64,000 bases of DNA from Roseburia_C sp031555935 (GTDB lineage: Bacteria; Bacillota; Clostridia; Lachnospirales; Lachnospiraceae): NCBI GenBank assembly GCA_031555935.1, contig JAVBTX010000006.1, positions 248,001 to 312,000 of the forward strand, written 5' to 3'. Both the position numbers and the translations under genes were made by a program. Shown in pieces: positions 16,160 through 24,910 of the stretch (position 1 is the first letter of the stretch; each line of letters opens with the position of its first letter). Under the pieces are notes generated by a model that was not told the DNA's origin, did not search any database, and worked only from the letters and a program-made list of their open reading frames with translations.

Positions 16160-17038
16160 ATGATTAAAAGTATGACCGGCTTTGGACGGTGTGAAATCAC
16201 CGAAGATAATCGCAAAGTTATTATCGAAATGAAATCCGTCAATCATCGTTACTTAGATGTAAATATGCGGATGCCAAAGAAGCTTAGTGCGTTTGAAAGT
16301 GGCATCAGAAGCTTGTTGAAAGAATATACTCAGCGTGGTAAGGTGGATGTTTTCGTTACATATGAGGATTTAAATGAGGCCAATGTATCATTAAAATATA
16401 ATGAAACTTTAGCTGGTGAGTATCTCAAATACTTAAATCAGATGGCTGAAAAATTTGATCTTACAAATGACATTAGTGTCAGTCATTTATCTCGTTATCC
16501 AGACGTTTTAGTCATGGAGCAGCAAGAGGTAGATGAAAAAGAATTGTGGGCACTTGTGGAAAAGACCGTTCGCGGCGCCGCCGTGGAATTTGTGGAATCG
16601 CGTCAGAGTGAAGGTGAGAATCTGCGTGAGGATTTAATCGGAAAGCTTGACAATATGCTGGGCTATGTTGATTTTATCGAAGAACGTTCGCCACAGATTT
16701 TAAAAGAATACCGCGATAAATTAGAAATAAAAATTCGTGATTTATTAGAAGATAAACAGATTGACGAGAGTCGGATGTTGACTGAGGTTACAATATTTGC
16801 CGACAAAGTCAGTGTTGATGAAGAGATGGTACGCTTAAGAAGTCATATTCAAGCCGTTAAGGATGTTCTCTTAGAAGGTGGCAGCATTGGTCGGAAGCTA
16901 GACTTTATTGCTCAGGAAATGAACCGTGAGGCGAATACGATTTTATCAAAAGCAAATGATTTAGCAATTACCGATACCGGAATCAACTTGAAGACTGATA
17001 TTGAAAAAGTACGGGAGCAGATTCAGAATATTGAGTAA
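16160..17038 (+). CDS. yicC: YicC family endoribonuclease
   Basis: The start ATG at 16160 follows caggagg; the frame upstream of it spans the promoter. The 292-residue product begins MIKSMTGFGRCEI, the hallmark YicC N-terminus, followed by IEMKSVNHRYLDVNMRMPKK. It ends with the DUF1732 region (FIAQEMNREANTILSKAND, then LKTDIEKVREQIQNIE). E. coli YicC is an RNase that promotes degradation of small RNAs such as RyhB. Here it heads the conserved yicC-remA-gmk-rpoZ cluster of Firmicutes. Confidence 0.95.
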   Translation: MIKSMTGFGRCEITEDNRKVIIEMKSVNHRYLDVNMRMPKKLSAFESGIRSLLKEYTQRGKVDVFVTYEDLNEANVSLKYNETLAGEYLKYLNQMAEKFDLTNDISVSHLSRYPDVLVMEQQEVDEKELWALVEKTVRGAAVEFVESRQSEGENLREDLIGKLDNMLGYVDFIEERSPQILKEYRDKLEIKIRDLLEDKQIDESRMLTEVTIFADKVSVDEEMVRLRSHIQAVKDVLLEGGSIGRKLDFIAQEMNREANTILSKANDLAITDTGINLKTDIEKVREQIQNIE

Positions 17039-17083
17039 GGAAAGTCCACTTCGCAGATGCTTTGTGGAAGGTTGGAGAGAAGT

Positions 17084-17347
17084 ATGGCAGGACTGATGAA
17101 TGTTGGATTTGGCAACGTGGTTCATACCGAGAAAATCGTAGCCATTATTACGCCAGATTCGGCACCAGCAAAACGAATGGTGCAAAGAGCCAAGGAAGAT
17201 GAGCGAATCATTGATGCAACCCAAGGGCGGCGAACCAGATCAGTGATTATTATGGAAAATAACCGGATTGTCTTATCGGCGTTACAGCCAGATACATTGT
17301 CTGGCAGATTTTTGGAATTTTATACAAACAAGGATGATTGTAAATGA
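17084..17347 (+). CDS. remA: RemA-like DNA-binding regulator (DUF370)
   Basis: The 87-residue protein has the RemA/DUF370 pattern: MNVGFGNVVHTEKIVAIITP, DSAPAKRMVQRAKED, the IDATQGRRTRSVIIMENNRI core and SALQPDTLSGRF near the end. In Bacillus, RemA forms ring-like oligomers that bind repeated DNA sites and activate matrix and osmoprotection genes. The start at 17084 follows ttggagag. The stop overlaps the gmk start as ATGA, indicating translational coupling. The remA-gmk-rpoZ order is conserved in Firmicutes. Confidence 0.93.
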   Translation: MAGLMNVGFGNVVHTEKIVAIITPDSAPAKRMVQRAKEDERIIDATQGRRTRSVIIMENNRIVLSALQPDTLSGRFLEFYTNKDDCK

Positions 17348-17979
17348 AGAAAAAAGGTATACTGATTGTAGTGTCTGGTTTTTCCGGTTCGGGAAAAGGC
17401 ACAATTATGAAAGCACTATTAGAAAAATATCCGCAGGATTATGCACTTTCCATTTCTGCGACAACTAGAAATCCCCGCGTGGGAGAAGTAGATGGTAGAG
17501 AATATTTCTTCCGTACCAGGGAAGAATTTGAGCAGATGATAAAAGATGATGCACTGTTGGAATATGCGACATATGTCGATAATTACTACGGAACCCCACA
17601 AGCTTACGTGGAAGAACAGTTAGAAGCTGGCAAAGATGTTATCTTAGAGATTGAGATACAAGGTGCTTTAAAAGTAAAAGCTAAGTTTCCGGAGACATTG
17701 CTGCTGTTTATTTCACCGCCATCTGCCGAGATTCTTAAGAACCGATTAGTCGGTCGGGGAACAGAAGATATGAGCACCATCAATGCAAGACTTAGACGCG
17801 GCATCGAAGAAGCCGAAGGAATTGAGAACTATGATTATTTTGTGATTAACGATGAACTAGATGCCTGCGTGACGGAAGTACATTCCGTTGTTAACAGCGA
17901 GCGCAATCGTGTATCACGTAATATAAATTTTATTAATGATATCAGAGAAGAACTGAAAAGTTTTTCGGAAGGAGAATAA
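17344..17979 (+). CDS. gmk: Guanylate kinase
   Basis: The 211-residue P-loop kinase has SGFSGSGKGT at residues 11-20, the GMP-binding segment SISATTRNPRVGEVDGREYF and the LEYATYVDNYYGTP region. It phosphorylates GMP to GDP with ATP. Full family length. It overlaps remA by 4 bases and is followed 3 bases later by rpoZ, a common nucleotide-metabolism/RNA-polymerase coupling. Confidence 0.97.
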   Translation: MKKKGILIVVSGFSGSGKGTIMKALLEKYPQDYALSISATTRNPRVGEVDGREYFFRTREEFEQMIKDDALLEYATYVDNYYGTPQAYVEEQLEAGKDVILEIEIQGALKVKAKFPETLLLFISPPSAEILKNRLVGRGTEDMSTINARLRRGIEEAEGIENYDYFVINDELDACVTEVHSVVNSERNRVSRNINFINDIREELKSFSEGE

Positions 17980-17982
17980 ATT

Positions 17983-18234
17983 ATGATACATCCATCTTAT
18001 GTAGAACTCATGAGAGTTGTAAACCATGACGTAGTAATCGGCGAGGAACCAGTTATTAACAGTCGTTATTCCATCGTAATTGCCGCTTCCAGACGCGCAA
18101 GACAGATTATTGCCGGTGACGAACCGTTAATTGAAGGTGGTAAGAGCAAAAAACCACTGTCAGCCGCAGTGGAAGAACTTTACAAGGGAAAAGTCAAAAT
18201 CATTACCGATGACGATATGTCACAAGAAGATTAA
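17983..18234 (+). CDS. rpoZ: DNA-directed RNA polymerase subunit omega
   Basis: The 83-residue product begins MIHPSYVELMRVV and contains SRYSIVIAASRRARQI, the conserved omega core, plus the KPLSAAVEELYKGKVKI C-terminus. Omega assists beta-prime folding and assembly. RBS aaggagaa lies upstream. Last gene of the yicC cluster before a hairpin. Confidence 0.95.
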   Translation: MIHPSYVELMRVVNHDVVIGEEPVINSRYSIVIAASRRARQIIAGDEPLIEGGKSKKPLSAAVEELYKGKVKIITDDDMSQED

Positions 18235-18260
18235 ATTAGGGAAATTTGCGATAAAATTAA

Positions 18261-18284
18261 GAGGGTGACATAGTGCACCCTTTT
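18261..18284 (+). terminator. Hairpin between rpoZ and rimO
   Basis: AGGGTG and CACCCT pair around a short loop, followed by TTTT. It may terminate or attenuate read-through into rimO, 17 bases downstream. Confidence 0.6.
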
Positions 18285-18300
18285 AAAATTTGGAGGAATT

Positions 18301-19623
18301 ATGAACTTACTATTTGTATCACTTGGCTGCGATAAAAATCTTGTTGATTCGGAATATATGCTGGGAATGATGGCAAATGCCGGATATCAGATGACCGATG
18401 ATGAGAACGAAGCAGATGTGATTATTATAAATAGCTGTTGTTTTATCAACGATGCCAAAGAAGAAAGTGTCAATACGATACTCGAAATGTCAGAATTGAA
18501 AAAGACAGCCCGATTAAAGGCGTTAATCGTCACCGGATGTCTGGCACAGCGTTATAAAGAAGAAATTTTAACTGAAATACCAGAAGTAGATGCAATCCTT
18601 GGAACAAATTCCTATGAAGAAATTGTTGCCGCCGTTGCATCGGCATTACAGGGAACCATTTATCAGAATTTCGGTACCTTAGATGGCTTGCCAAAACTGA
18701 CCACCAAGCGTCATTTGACAACAGGTGGACATTATGCCCATCTAAAAATAGCCGAAGGCTGTAATAAGCATTGTACGTATTGCATTATCCCATCCATTCG
18801 TGGTCAGTACCGCAGTGTCCCAATTGAAGAACTTGTTGAAACAACAAAAGAGCTTTGTGCCAGCGGTGTCAAGGAGCTGATTTTAGTTGCTCAGGAAACG
18901 ACTTTGTATGGCATTGATTTATATGGTGAGAAAAAATTGCATGAGCTTTTAGATGCATTAAATAAAATACCTGAACTCTATTGGATTCGGATTATGTATT
19001 GCTATCCAGAGGAAATCTATGATGAGCTGATTGAATCAATCAAACGGAATGAAAAGGTCTGCCATTATTTAGATATCCCAATTCAGCATGCCAATACCGA
19101 AGTTCTAAGAAGAATGGGTCGCAAGACCGATAAAGAAGACTTGGTTCGCATTATTACCAAGCTCCGTCAGGAAATTCCTGATATTGCTCTGCGAACAACA
19201 TTAATTTGTGGTTTTCCGGGTGAAACCGAAGCGCAGCATGAAGAGTTGATGCAATTTGTCAATGATATGGAATTTGACCGTCTGGGAGCCTTTATGTATT
19301 CACCGGAAGAAGGTACACCAGCGGCAACAATGACGGAACAGATTGATGAAGAGGTTAAAAAAGACTGGCAGGCATCGGTCATGGAGTTAGAGCAGGAGAT
19401 TATTTTTGAGCAAAATGAAGCGATGATTGGTCAGGAACTCTATGCTTTTATTGAAGGAAAGGTTGCTGATGAGAGTGCGTATGTTGGCAGAACCTATAAA
19501 GATGCGCCAGATGTAGATGGTTACATCTTTATCAATACGTCTCAGGAATTAATCAGCGGCGATTTTGTAAAGGTCCGTGTAACCGGCGCTTATGAATATG
19601 ATTTGATAGGAGAAATGCTATGA
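18301..19623 (+). CDS. rimO: Ribosomal protein S12 methylthiotransferase RimO
   Basis: The 440-residue protein has an N-terminal UPF0004 domain with cluster-ligand cysteines (C10 in SLGCDKN, a Cys in INSCC, another in VTGCLAQ). A radical SAM domain follows with CNKHCTYC (about residues 153-160), then a C-terminal TRAM domain. SLGCDKNLVDSE and SIRGQYRS are RimO-type rather than MiaB-type. It methylthiolates an aspartate of S12 using two [4Fe-4S] clusters and SAM. RBS ttggagg. Its stop overlaps the pgsA start. Confidence 0.96.
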   Translation: MNLLFVSLGCDKNLVDSEYMLGMMANAGYQMTDDENEADVIIINSCCFINDAKEESVNTILEMSELKKTARLKALIVTGCLAQRYKEEILTEIPEVDAILGTNSYEEIVAAVASALQGTIYQNFGTLDGLPKLTTKRHLTTGGHYAHLKIAEGCNKHCTYCIIPSIRGQYRSVPIEELVETTKELCASGVKELILVAQETTLYGIDLYGEKKLHELLDALNKIPELYWIRIMYCYPEEIYDELIESIKRNEKVCHYLDIPIQHANTEVLRRMGRKTDKEDLVRIITKLRQEIPDIALRTTLICGFPGETEAQHEELMQFVNDMEFDRLGAFMYSPEEGTPAATMTEQIDEEVKKDWQASVMELEQEIIFEQNEAMIGQELYAFIEGKVADESAYVGRTYKDAPDVDGYIFINTSQELISGDFVKVRVTGAYEYDLIGEML

Positions 19624-20162
19624 ATTTACCAAATAAATTAACCTTGTTTCGGGTATTATTAATCCCATTTTTTGTCTTTTTCTTACTAGCCCCTTATTTT
19701 GAGGGATATGGGAACTATATTGCGCTGGCAATTTTTATTGTTGCGAGCCTAACCGACTTCCTCGATGGTTATATTGCAAGAAAGCATAACTTAGTGACAA
19801 ATTTCGGCAAATTTATGGACCCGCTTGCTGATAAACTGTTGGTGTGTTCGGCGCTCATTTGTCTGGTTGAAAGTAAACAGTTAGCCTCTTGGATTGTCAT
19901 CATCATTATTGCGCGTGAATTTATTATCAGCGGTTTTCGTCTGATTGCCAGTGACAATGGGGTGGTCATTGCTGCCAGCTATTGGGGCAAATTCAAGACT
20001 GTATTTCAGATGCTGATGATTATCGCTTTAGTTTTGAACCTAGAGATGGGATGGTATCAGATAATATGTACCGCATTGGTGTATATCTCGCTGATTCTAA
20101 CAGTGGTATCATTGGTTGATTATCTCGTCAAAAACAAAGGCGTAATCAAAGAACAACATTAG
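19620..20162 (+). CDS. pgsA: CDP-diacylglycerol-glycerol-3-phosphate 3-phosphatidyltransferase
   Basis: The 180-residue membrane enzyme begins MNLPNKLTLFRVLLIP and carries the CDP-alcohol phosphotransferase signature (D49-G50-x2-A53-R54, G63, D67, D71) in a segment starting DFLDGYIARKHN. Several membrane segments follow. It makes phosphatidylglycerol phosphate, the committed step of anionic phospholipid synthesis. The 4-base overlap with rimO suggests coupling; rimO-pgsA-cinA is a common Firmicutes order. Confidence 0.96.
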   Translation: MNLPNKLTLFRVLLIPFFVFFLLAPYFEGYGNYIALAIFIVASLTDFLDGYIARKHNLVTNFGKFMDPLADKLLVCSALICLVESKQLASWIVIIIIAREFIISGFRLIASDNGVVIAASYWGKFKTVFQMLMIIALVLNLEMGWYQIICTALVYISLILTVVSLVDYLVKNKGVIKEQH

Positions 20163-20171
20163 GAGATTTCG

Positions 20172-20642
20172 ATGGAAACACTTGTTTTTGAACAACTAAA
20201 AAACAAACATTTAACCATAACGACCGCAGAGTCTTGTACCGGTGGATTGCTTTCCGCACGATTGATAAATGTCTCTGGTATCTCAACCTATCTAGGAGAA
20301 GCCTATGTAACCTATTGTGATGAAGCTAAACGGCGTTTGCTTGGTGTTCGTCAGGAAACACTTAATAATGATACTGCCGTTAGTGAACAGTGCGCGTTTG
20401 AAATGGCCGAGGGTGGCGCCAAAGCAGCATCTGCTGATATTTGTCTTGCCGTCACCGGTGTCGCCGGACCAGATGATGAGGGTGAAGATTTTCCGGCCGG
20501 ATTGGTTTATATTGGCTGTTATTATCGAGGAAATACAATTGTTAACCGATTTAACTTTGAGGGTGACAGACAAGCAGTACGCGAACAAGCAGTCGAAAAG
20601 GCCTTAGAAATATTACTAGAGATAATGGAATCTGAAAAGTAG
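20172..20642 (+). CDS. CinA C-terminal domain amidohydrolase (PncC-like)
   Basis: The 156-residue protein is a stand-alone CinA C-terminal domain: TTAESCTGGLLSARLINVSG at the N-terminus, a VSEQCAFEMAEGG helix, and the AVTGVAGPDDEGEDFPAGLV loop. PncC-type domains deamidate nicotinamide mononucleotide in pyridine-nucleotide recycling. The longer two-domain CinA of competent Firmicutes is absent here. RBS aggagat. It lies 9 bases after pgsA. Confidence 0.92.
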   Translation: METLVFEQLKNKHLTITTAESCTGGLLSARLINVSGISTYLGEAYVTYCDEAKRRLLGVRQETLNNDTAVSEQCAFEMAEGGAKAASADICLAVTGVAGPDDEGEDFPAGLVYIGCYYRGNTIVNRFNFEGDRQAVREQAVEKALEILLEIMESEK

Positions 20643-20652
20643 AGGAACGTAT

Positions 20653-21207
20653 ATGAGAATTATTGCAGGAACTGCCAGAAGCCTTCCGCTTAAGACATTA
20701 GAAGGCATTGATACAAGACCAACCACCGACCGAATCAAAGAAACGCTGTTTAACATGATTCAAAATGATGTTCAAGGCGCCAAATTTCTGGATTTATTTT
20801 GCGGAAGTGGACAGATTGGACTTGAGGCTCTCAGCCGTGGTGCGGCTTTTGCCGTCTTTGTTGAGAATAATAAAAAAGCGGTTGCCATAGTCGATGAGAA
20901 TATTCGCTTTACCAAATTTGGCGAACGCTCGAGATTGCTTTCGATGGATGTCATCGCCGCACTGCGTACGCTAGAAGGAAACGATACCTTCGATTATATC
21001 TATATGGACCCGCCATATCAGCAGGGCTTAGAGAAAAATGTGCTTAAGAGTCTGTTAGAAACAAGTCTGTTAAACGAAGATACGGTTATCATTATTGAAG
21101 CCGCTTTAGATACAGATTTTTCCTATCTGGATGAATTGGGTTATCAAATAATACGTCAGAAAAATTACAAAACAAATATGCATTTGTTTGTCAATAAAAA
21201 ACACTGA
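20653..21207 (+). CDS. rsmD: 16S rRNA (guanine966-N2)-methyltransferase RsmD
   Basis: The 184-residue Rossmann methyltransferase begins MRIIAGTARSLPLKTL. It has the SAM-binding DLFCGSGQIGLEALSRGA (47-64) and the catalytic DPPY at residues 119-122. It methylates G966 in helix 31 of 16S rRNA. RBS agaggaac. The rsmD-coaD adjacency (12-base gap) is widely conserved. Confidence 0.96.
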   Translation: MRIIAGTARSLPLKTLEGIDTRPTTDRIKETLFNMIQNDVQGAKFLDLFCGSGQIGLEALSRGAAFAVFVENNKKAVAIVDENIRFTKFGERSRLLSMDVIAALRTLEGNDTFDYIYMDPPYQQGLEKNVLKSLLETSLLNEDTVIIIEAALDTDFSYLDELGYQIIRQKNYKTNMHLFVNKKH

Positions 21208-21219
21208 TAGGAGATATTT

Positions 21220-21705
21220 ATGAAAAAAGCACTTTACCCAGGAAGCTTTGATCCAGTTACCAATGGTCATATGGATATGATTGAACGGTCGGCGAAAATT
21301 GTCGATGAATTAGTAGTCGGAGTGCTGAATAACAGCACAAAAAACTCGTTGTTTTCTGTTGCGGAACGTGTTAGTATGTTAGAAGAGATGACAAAGGACA
21401 TGCCGAATGTGACAATTACTTCGTTTAACGGATTGATGGTCGATTTTATGGATGAAATTGATGCGAATATTGTTGTGCGGGGATTACGTGCGGTAACAGA
21501 CTTTGACTATGAGTTACAGATTGCTCAGACGAATCATAAGGTGAATCCCAAGGTGGATACCATTTTTTTAACGACCAATCTGGAATATTCCTATCTAAGT
21601 TCAACCATTGTTAAAGAATTTGCTGCCTATGGTGGTGATATATCGAATTTTGTACCGAAGCAATTCGTTGCCCGGATTTATGAAAAATATAACATTAAGA
21701 AATAA
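21220..21705 (+). CDS. coaD: Phosphopantetheine adenylyltransferase
   Basis: The 161-residue nucleotidyltransferase has YPGSFDPVTNGHMDMIERS with the TNGH (T/HxGH) motif at residues 14-17, RGLRAVTDFDYELQ, and the C-terminal YLSSTIVKEFA motif. It makes dephospho-CoA from phosphopantetheine and ATP. RBS aggagata. Usual family length. Confidence 0.97.
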   Translation: MKKALYPGSFDPVTNGHMDMIERSAKIVDELVVGVLNNSTKNSLFSVAERVSMLEEMTKDMPNVTITSFNGLMVDFMDEIDANIVVRGLRAVTDFDYELQIAQTNHKVNPKVDTIFLTTNLEYSYLSSTIVKEFAAYGGDISNFVPKQFVARIYEKYNIKK

Positions 21706-21719
21706 AGGAGAGTGGCAAT

Positions 21720-22337
21720 ATGAGCAGTAGAATGGAGCAGATTATTGAAGAAATAGAAGAATATATTGAAGGATGCAAATATCAGCCGTTATCCAGCACC
21801 AAAATTGTCGTAAATAAAGATGAATTAGAAGAACTATTGACGGAACTGCGGATGAAGACGCCGGAAGAAATCAAACGTTATCAGAAAATCATCAGCAATA
21901 AAGAAGCCATTTTGGCGGATGCGCAGGCCAAAGCGGATGCAATCATTGCCCAGGCGCAGATACAGACAAGTGAATTGGTCAGTGAACATCAGATTATGCA
22001 ACAGGCCTATGCTCAGGCAAATGAAGTCGTTATGATTGCGACGAAGCAGGCACAGGAAATCTTAGATAACGCGACAGTCGATGCGAATAATATTCGGACT
22101 GGAGCAATTCAGTATACCGATGATATCTTAAAAGGTTTGGAGGAAGTAATTGCCCATTCACTTGACACCACAAAAGCACGTTATGATAATCTTGTACATA
22201 CCTTGCAGGGCTTCTATGATATCGTAGTTGCCAACCGTTCGGAATTATCACCACAGACCGAAGAAATTGCCAATGCCAAAACCGATGAAAAGCATGTGTC
22301 AGTACCAGACATATCATTTACGGATGAAGAAGAATAA
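21720..22337 (+). CDS. Coiled-coil protein of unknown function after coaD
   Basis: This 205-residue protein is dominated by a long Ala/Gln/Glu-rich helix (about residues 55-170; KEAILADAQAKADAIIAQAQ) of the kind often labelled ATPase-subunit-like or DivIVA-like. A short conserved-looking N-terminus includes CKYQPLSSTKIVVNKDELEE. Similar proteins occur after coaD in Lachnospiraceae, by recollection. RBS aaggaga. Its last 20 bases overlap the convergent ylbJ gene. A scaffold or division/envelope role is possible; none is shown. Confidence 0.75.
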   Translation: MSSRMEQIIEEIEEYIEGCKYQPLSSTKIVVNKDELEELLTELRMKTPEEIKRYQKIISNKEAILADAQAKADAIIAQAQIQTSELVSEHQIMQQAYAQANEVVMIATKQAQEILDNATVDANNIRTGAIQYTDDILKGLEEVIAHSLDTTKARYDNLVHTLQGFYDIVVANRSELSPQTEEIANAKTDEKHVSVPDISFTDEEE

Positions 22338-23268
22338 TACGGAAAAATAATAGTGCTAACAATGTGCTCGATAAGCAAACAAACAGCTTAATGGTAATGT
22401 ATTTACGAATTGGAAGGTTTGTATCAGCAACCATTGAACTCGTTTGAGCGAGGCCACTAAGTCCGCCAAAGGCGGTAAAGGCCATCATCAGTACATATTT
22501 TGCTTCACCCCCAAGTCTGGTTCCAGCGGTATATTGGATACCATTGGTAATCTCAATCAGGCCGATGCCAATGGATTTAAATAACGGAATGTTAATAACA
22601 GTCGGAATCGGTAATTCATGAATCAGCGAGGCAATAATGGAAAACAGCATAATGTATCCGCCCAGCTTGGTTAGTGTTTCAAATCCGTTAATAATCGCGG
22701 CATCAATGATTTTGAAGTTGAGTTGAAATCTTGGTGTCGTATTTTTTTGCGATAATGTAGGAATTGTTGCCGAATGCCAATGTAACAGAATCCGTCCAAT
22801 TACAAGTGGCGGCAAATATAACGCAATAAAGCTGGGAATAACAAGTTGGGGCATCCCAAGACTAGCATTAATTATAAAACTGCTGATAAAAACTGGACTC
22901 ATATTATTACTGATGGCAAAAATAATCGATGCCTCATCAAAGGATAGCTTGTTCTCTTTTAACATTGCGGCACAAATGTTGCTGCCCATTGGAAATCCAA
23001 AGAGAAACCCGGCAAAGACCGGGAACACCCCTTCGCGACTGACCGGCAAAAGTAGACGTACAAACGGATATAGTACGCCGGACAACAAATAAAAGCAATT
23101 ACTGCTGATAAAAATATTTGCAAAAATAGCAAATGGAAGCAGGGTCGGCAGAATCGTATTATACCACAGAACTAGTCCATTGCTAGCCGCTGCCACCGCT
23201 TTGGTGGGAGCAATCATCAGATAAATAATTAATAAAAAAATGAGCGTAATAGAAATAGTTTTTTTCAT
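22318..23268 (-). CDS. ylbJ: Sporulation integral membrane protein YlbJ
   Basis: This 316-residue polytopic protein contains nucleoside-recognition (Gate) domain features. It has an N-terminal signal-like segment, LVLWYNTILPTLLPFAIFAN, the LFGFPMGSNICAAML motif, and a C-terminal MMAFTAFGGLSGLAQTSSM block. YlbJ is needed for spore cortex or heat resistance in Bacillus under sigma-E control. In many Clostridia it neighbours coaD, as here. The ribosome site is weak. It is divergent from the M23 peptidase with only 47 bases between starts and convergent with the coiled-coil gene. Confidence 0.92.
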   Translation of the reverse strand: MKKTISITLIFLLIIYLMIAPTKAVAAASNGLVLWYNTILPTLLPFAIFANIFISSNCFYLLSGVLYPFVRLLLPVSREGVFPVFAGFLFGFPMGSNICAAMLKENKLSFDEASIIFAISNNMSPVFISSFIINASLGMPQLVIPSFIALYLPPLVIGRILLHWHSATIPTLSQKNTTPRFQLNFKIIDAAIINGFETLTKLGGYIMLFSIIASLIHELPIPTVINIPLFKSIGIGLIEITNGIQYTAGTRLGGEAKYVLMMAFTAFGGLSGLAQTSSMVADTNLPIRKYITIKLFVCLSSTLLALLFFRIILLHP

Positions 23269-23315
23269 ACTTAAATATATTTTAAAGACTGAAAAATATA
23301 CCCATTAAGGATGAT

Positions 23316-24155
23316 ATGAAAGAAAAGCGAAGTATTTGTGTTATACTATTTCTATGTGTGGTGATTTTCGATTCACTGCTTATTTATCATTTGAAACAAG
23401 AGTCCGGTGAACTGATACGATTCGATGAACCAGCAATGATGCAAACGCTGCGAAATCAGCAGATACCACTCGAGATAACAGCACAGCTAAAGGAGTATAG
23501 TGATTCTGGCGGCAACTATTCCCTGGCGGAGTATATGTTTGGGTATTTATATACCGGTCTGACGGACGAACGCGAGTTAAATAATATCTTGGCGAAATTT
23601 GCCAAGCGTTATCCCGAAGCACTTAAGCGTTACGCGGGATATGAAGAAGCGATATGGTCAGAGCTTCAGGTATTTCCTGTACCAACATCCGAGATTCATC
23701 CCGAAACAGTGGTCAGCTTTGAAGATTCCTGGATGCAGAGCCGGACCTTTGGCGGCAATCGTGGGCATGAGGGCTGTGATGTTATGGCGAGTCTCAATGT
23801 TCGTGGGCATTATCCGATTGTCAGCGTCAGTGATGGTGTAGTCGAGAAGATTGGCTGGCTGTCCCAGGGCGGCTATCGGATTGGTGTGCGAAGTACCAAA
23901 GGTGCATATTTTTATTATGCGCATTTGTATGATTATGCCCGCGAATTTGAGCTCGGTGAAACTGTTCATGCCGGTGAACTGCTTGGATTTATGGGCGACA
24001 GCGGTTACAGCGAGATTGAAGGAACGGTCGGTAATTTCGATGTGCACTTGCACTTTGGCATCTATTTGAATGATGAAAATGGTGAAGAGTTTAGTGTCAA
24101 TTCATATTGGATTTTAAAATCTTTAGAAACAAAGAAAAATAGTTGTATTTTTTGA
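23316..24155 (+). CDS. M23 family metallopeptidase, membrane-anchored
   Basis: The 279-residue protein has an N-terminal membrane segment (about 6-24, CVILFLCVVIFDSLLIYHL) and a C-terminal LytM/M23 domain. Zinc ligands visible are H151 and D155 in RGHEGCD and H246 in HLHFG, with H203 in YAHL and H244 completing the active site. It is predicted to cut peptidoglycan cross-bridges outside the membrane. Divergent from ylbJ, it may act in envelope or spore-wall remodelling, but no sporulation promoter was identified. Length is short for SpoIIQ-type proteins with extra domains. Confidence 0.9.
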   Translation: MKEKRSICVILFLCVVIFDSLLIYHLKQESGELIRFDEPAMMQTLRNQQIPLEITAQLKEYSDSGGNYSLAEYMFGYLYTGLTDERELNNILAKFAKRYPEALKRYAGYEEAIWSELQVFPVPTSEIHPETVVSFEDSWMQSRTFGGNRGHEGCDVMASLNVRGHYPIVSVSDGVVEKIGWLSQGGYRIGVRSTKGAYFYYAHLYDYAREFELGETVHAGELLGFMGDSGYSEIEGTVGNFDVHLHFGIYLNDENGEEFSVNSYWILKSLETKKNSCIF

Positions 24156-24176
24156 CAAAAGTTGGTGGATGGAATC

Positions 24177-24899
24177 ATGGAAAAAAAATTACGTTTAGAC
24201 AAGTATCTCGCGGATATGCAAGTGGGAACAAGAAGCGAGGTAAAACAATATATCAAAAAGGGCCGAATTAAGGTCAATGAACAGGTGGAAAAAGCAGCCG
24301 ACCGAAAGATTTCGATTACTGAGGACATCGTTACCTTTGACGAGCATACGGTCGCTTATCAGAGCTATGAATATTATATGTTCCACAAACCGGCTGGCTG
24401 CGTATCAGCAACTGAGGACAAGCTTCACCCGACCGTATTAGATTATATTGATGCAAGCCGAAAAGATTTGTTTCCGGTGGGGCGACTCGACATTGATACT
24501 GAAGGCTTACTGCTCATTACCAATGACGGTCAACTGGCACATAATCTGTTAGCACCGAAAAAGCATGTCAACAAAACATACTATGCTAAGGTAAGTGGGA
24601 GCGTCACCAATGAGGATATCGAAAAATTCCAGAGCGGGTTAGACATCGGTGAAAAACAACTGACCCGCCCAGCAACGTTAGAGATTCTCACGACCGGGGC
24701 GGTTTCTGAAATATTAGTAACCCTGACCGAAGGAAAATTTCATCAGGTCAAGCGAATGTTTGAAGCAGTTGACAAAGAAGTTATCTATCTGCGCCGAATT
24801 TCAATGGGCGCACTGAAACTAGATGAAGCTTTACAACCGGGCGAATACCGGAGTTTAACAGAAATAGAAATTCGTACATTATCAGAAAAAGAACAATAA
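24177..24899 (+). CDS. RsuA/RluB family pseudouridine synthase
   Basis: The ATG at 24177 is placed about 8 bases after ggtgga; an in-frame TTG at 24162 is possible. The 240-residue product has an N-terminal S4 domain (LRLDKYLADMQVGTRSEV) and a catalytic domain with VGRLDIDTEGLL, where D105 is the catalytic aspartate. The C-terminus has TEGKFHQVKRMFEAV. Family members isomerise uridine in 16S or 23S rRNA; the exact target cannot be assigned. It is one of three pseudouridine synthases in the window. Confidence 0.93.
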   Translation: MEKKLRLDKYLADMQVGTRSEVKQYIKKGRIKVNEQVEKAADRKISITEDIVTFDEHTVAYQSYEYYMFHKPAGCVSATEDKLHPTVLDYIDASRKDLFPVGRLDIDTEGLLLITNDGQLAHNLLAPKKHVNKTYYAKVSGSVTNEDIEKFQSGLDIGEKQLTRPATLEILTTGAVSEILVTLTEGKFHQVKRMFEAVDKEVIYLRRISMGALKLDEALQPGEYRSLTEIEIRTLSEKEQ

Positions 24900-24910
24900 G
24901 AGGTGTAAAT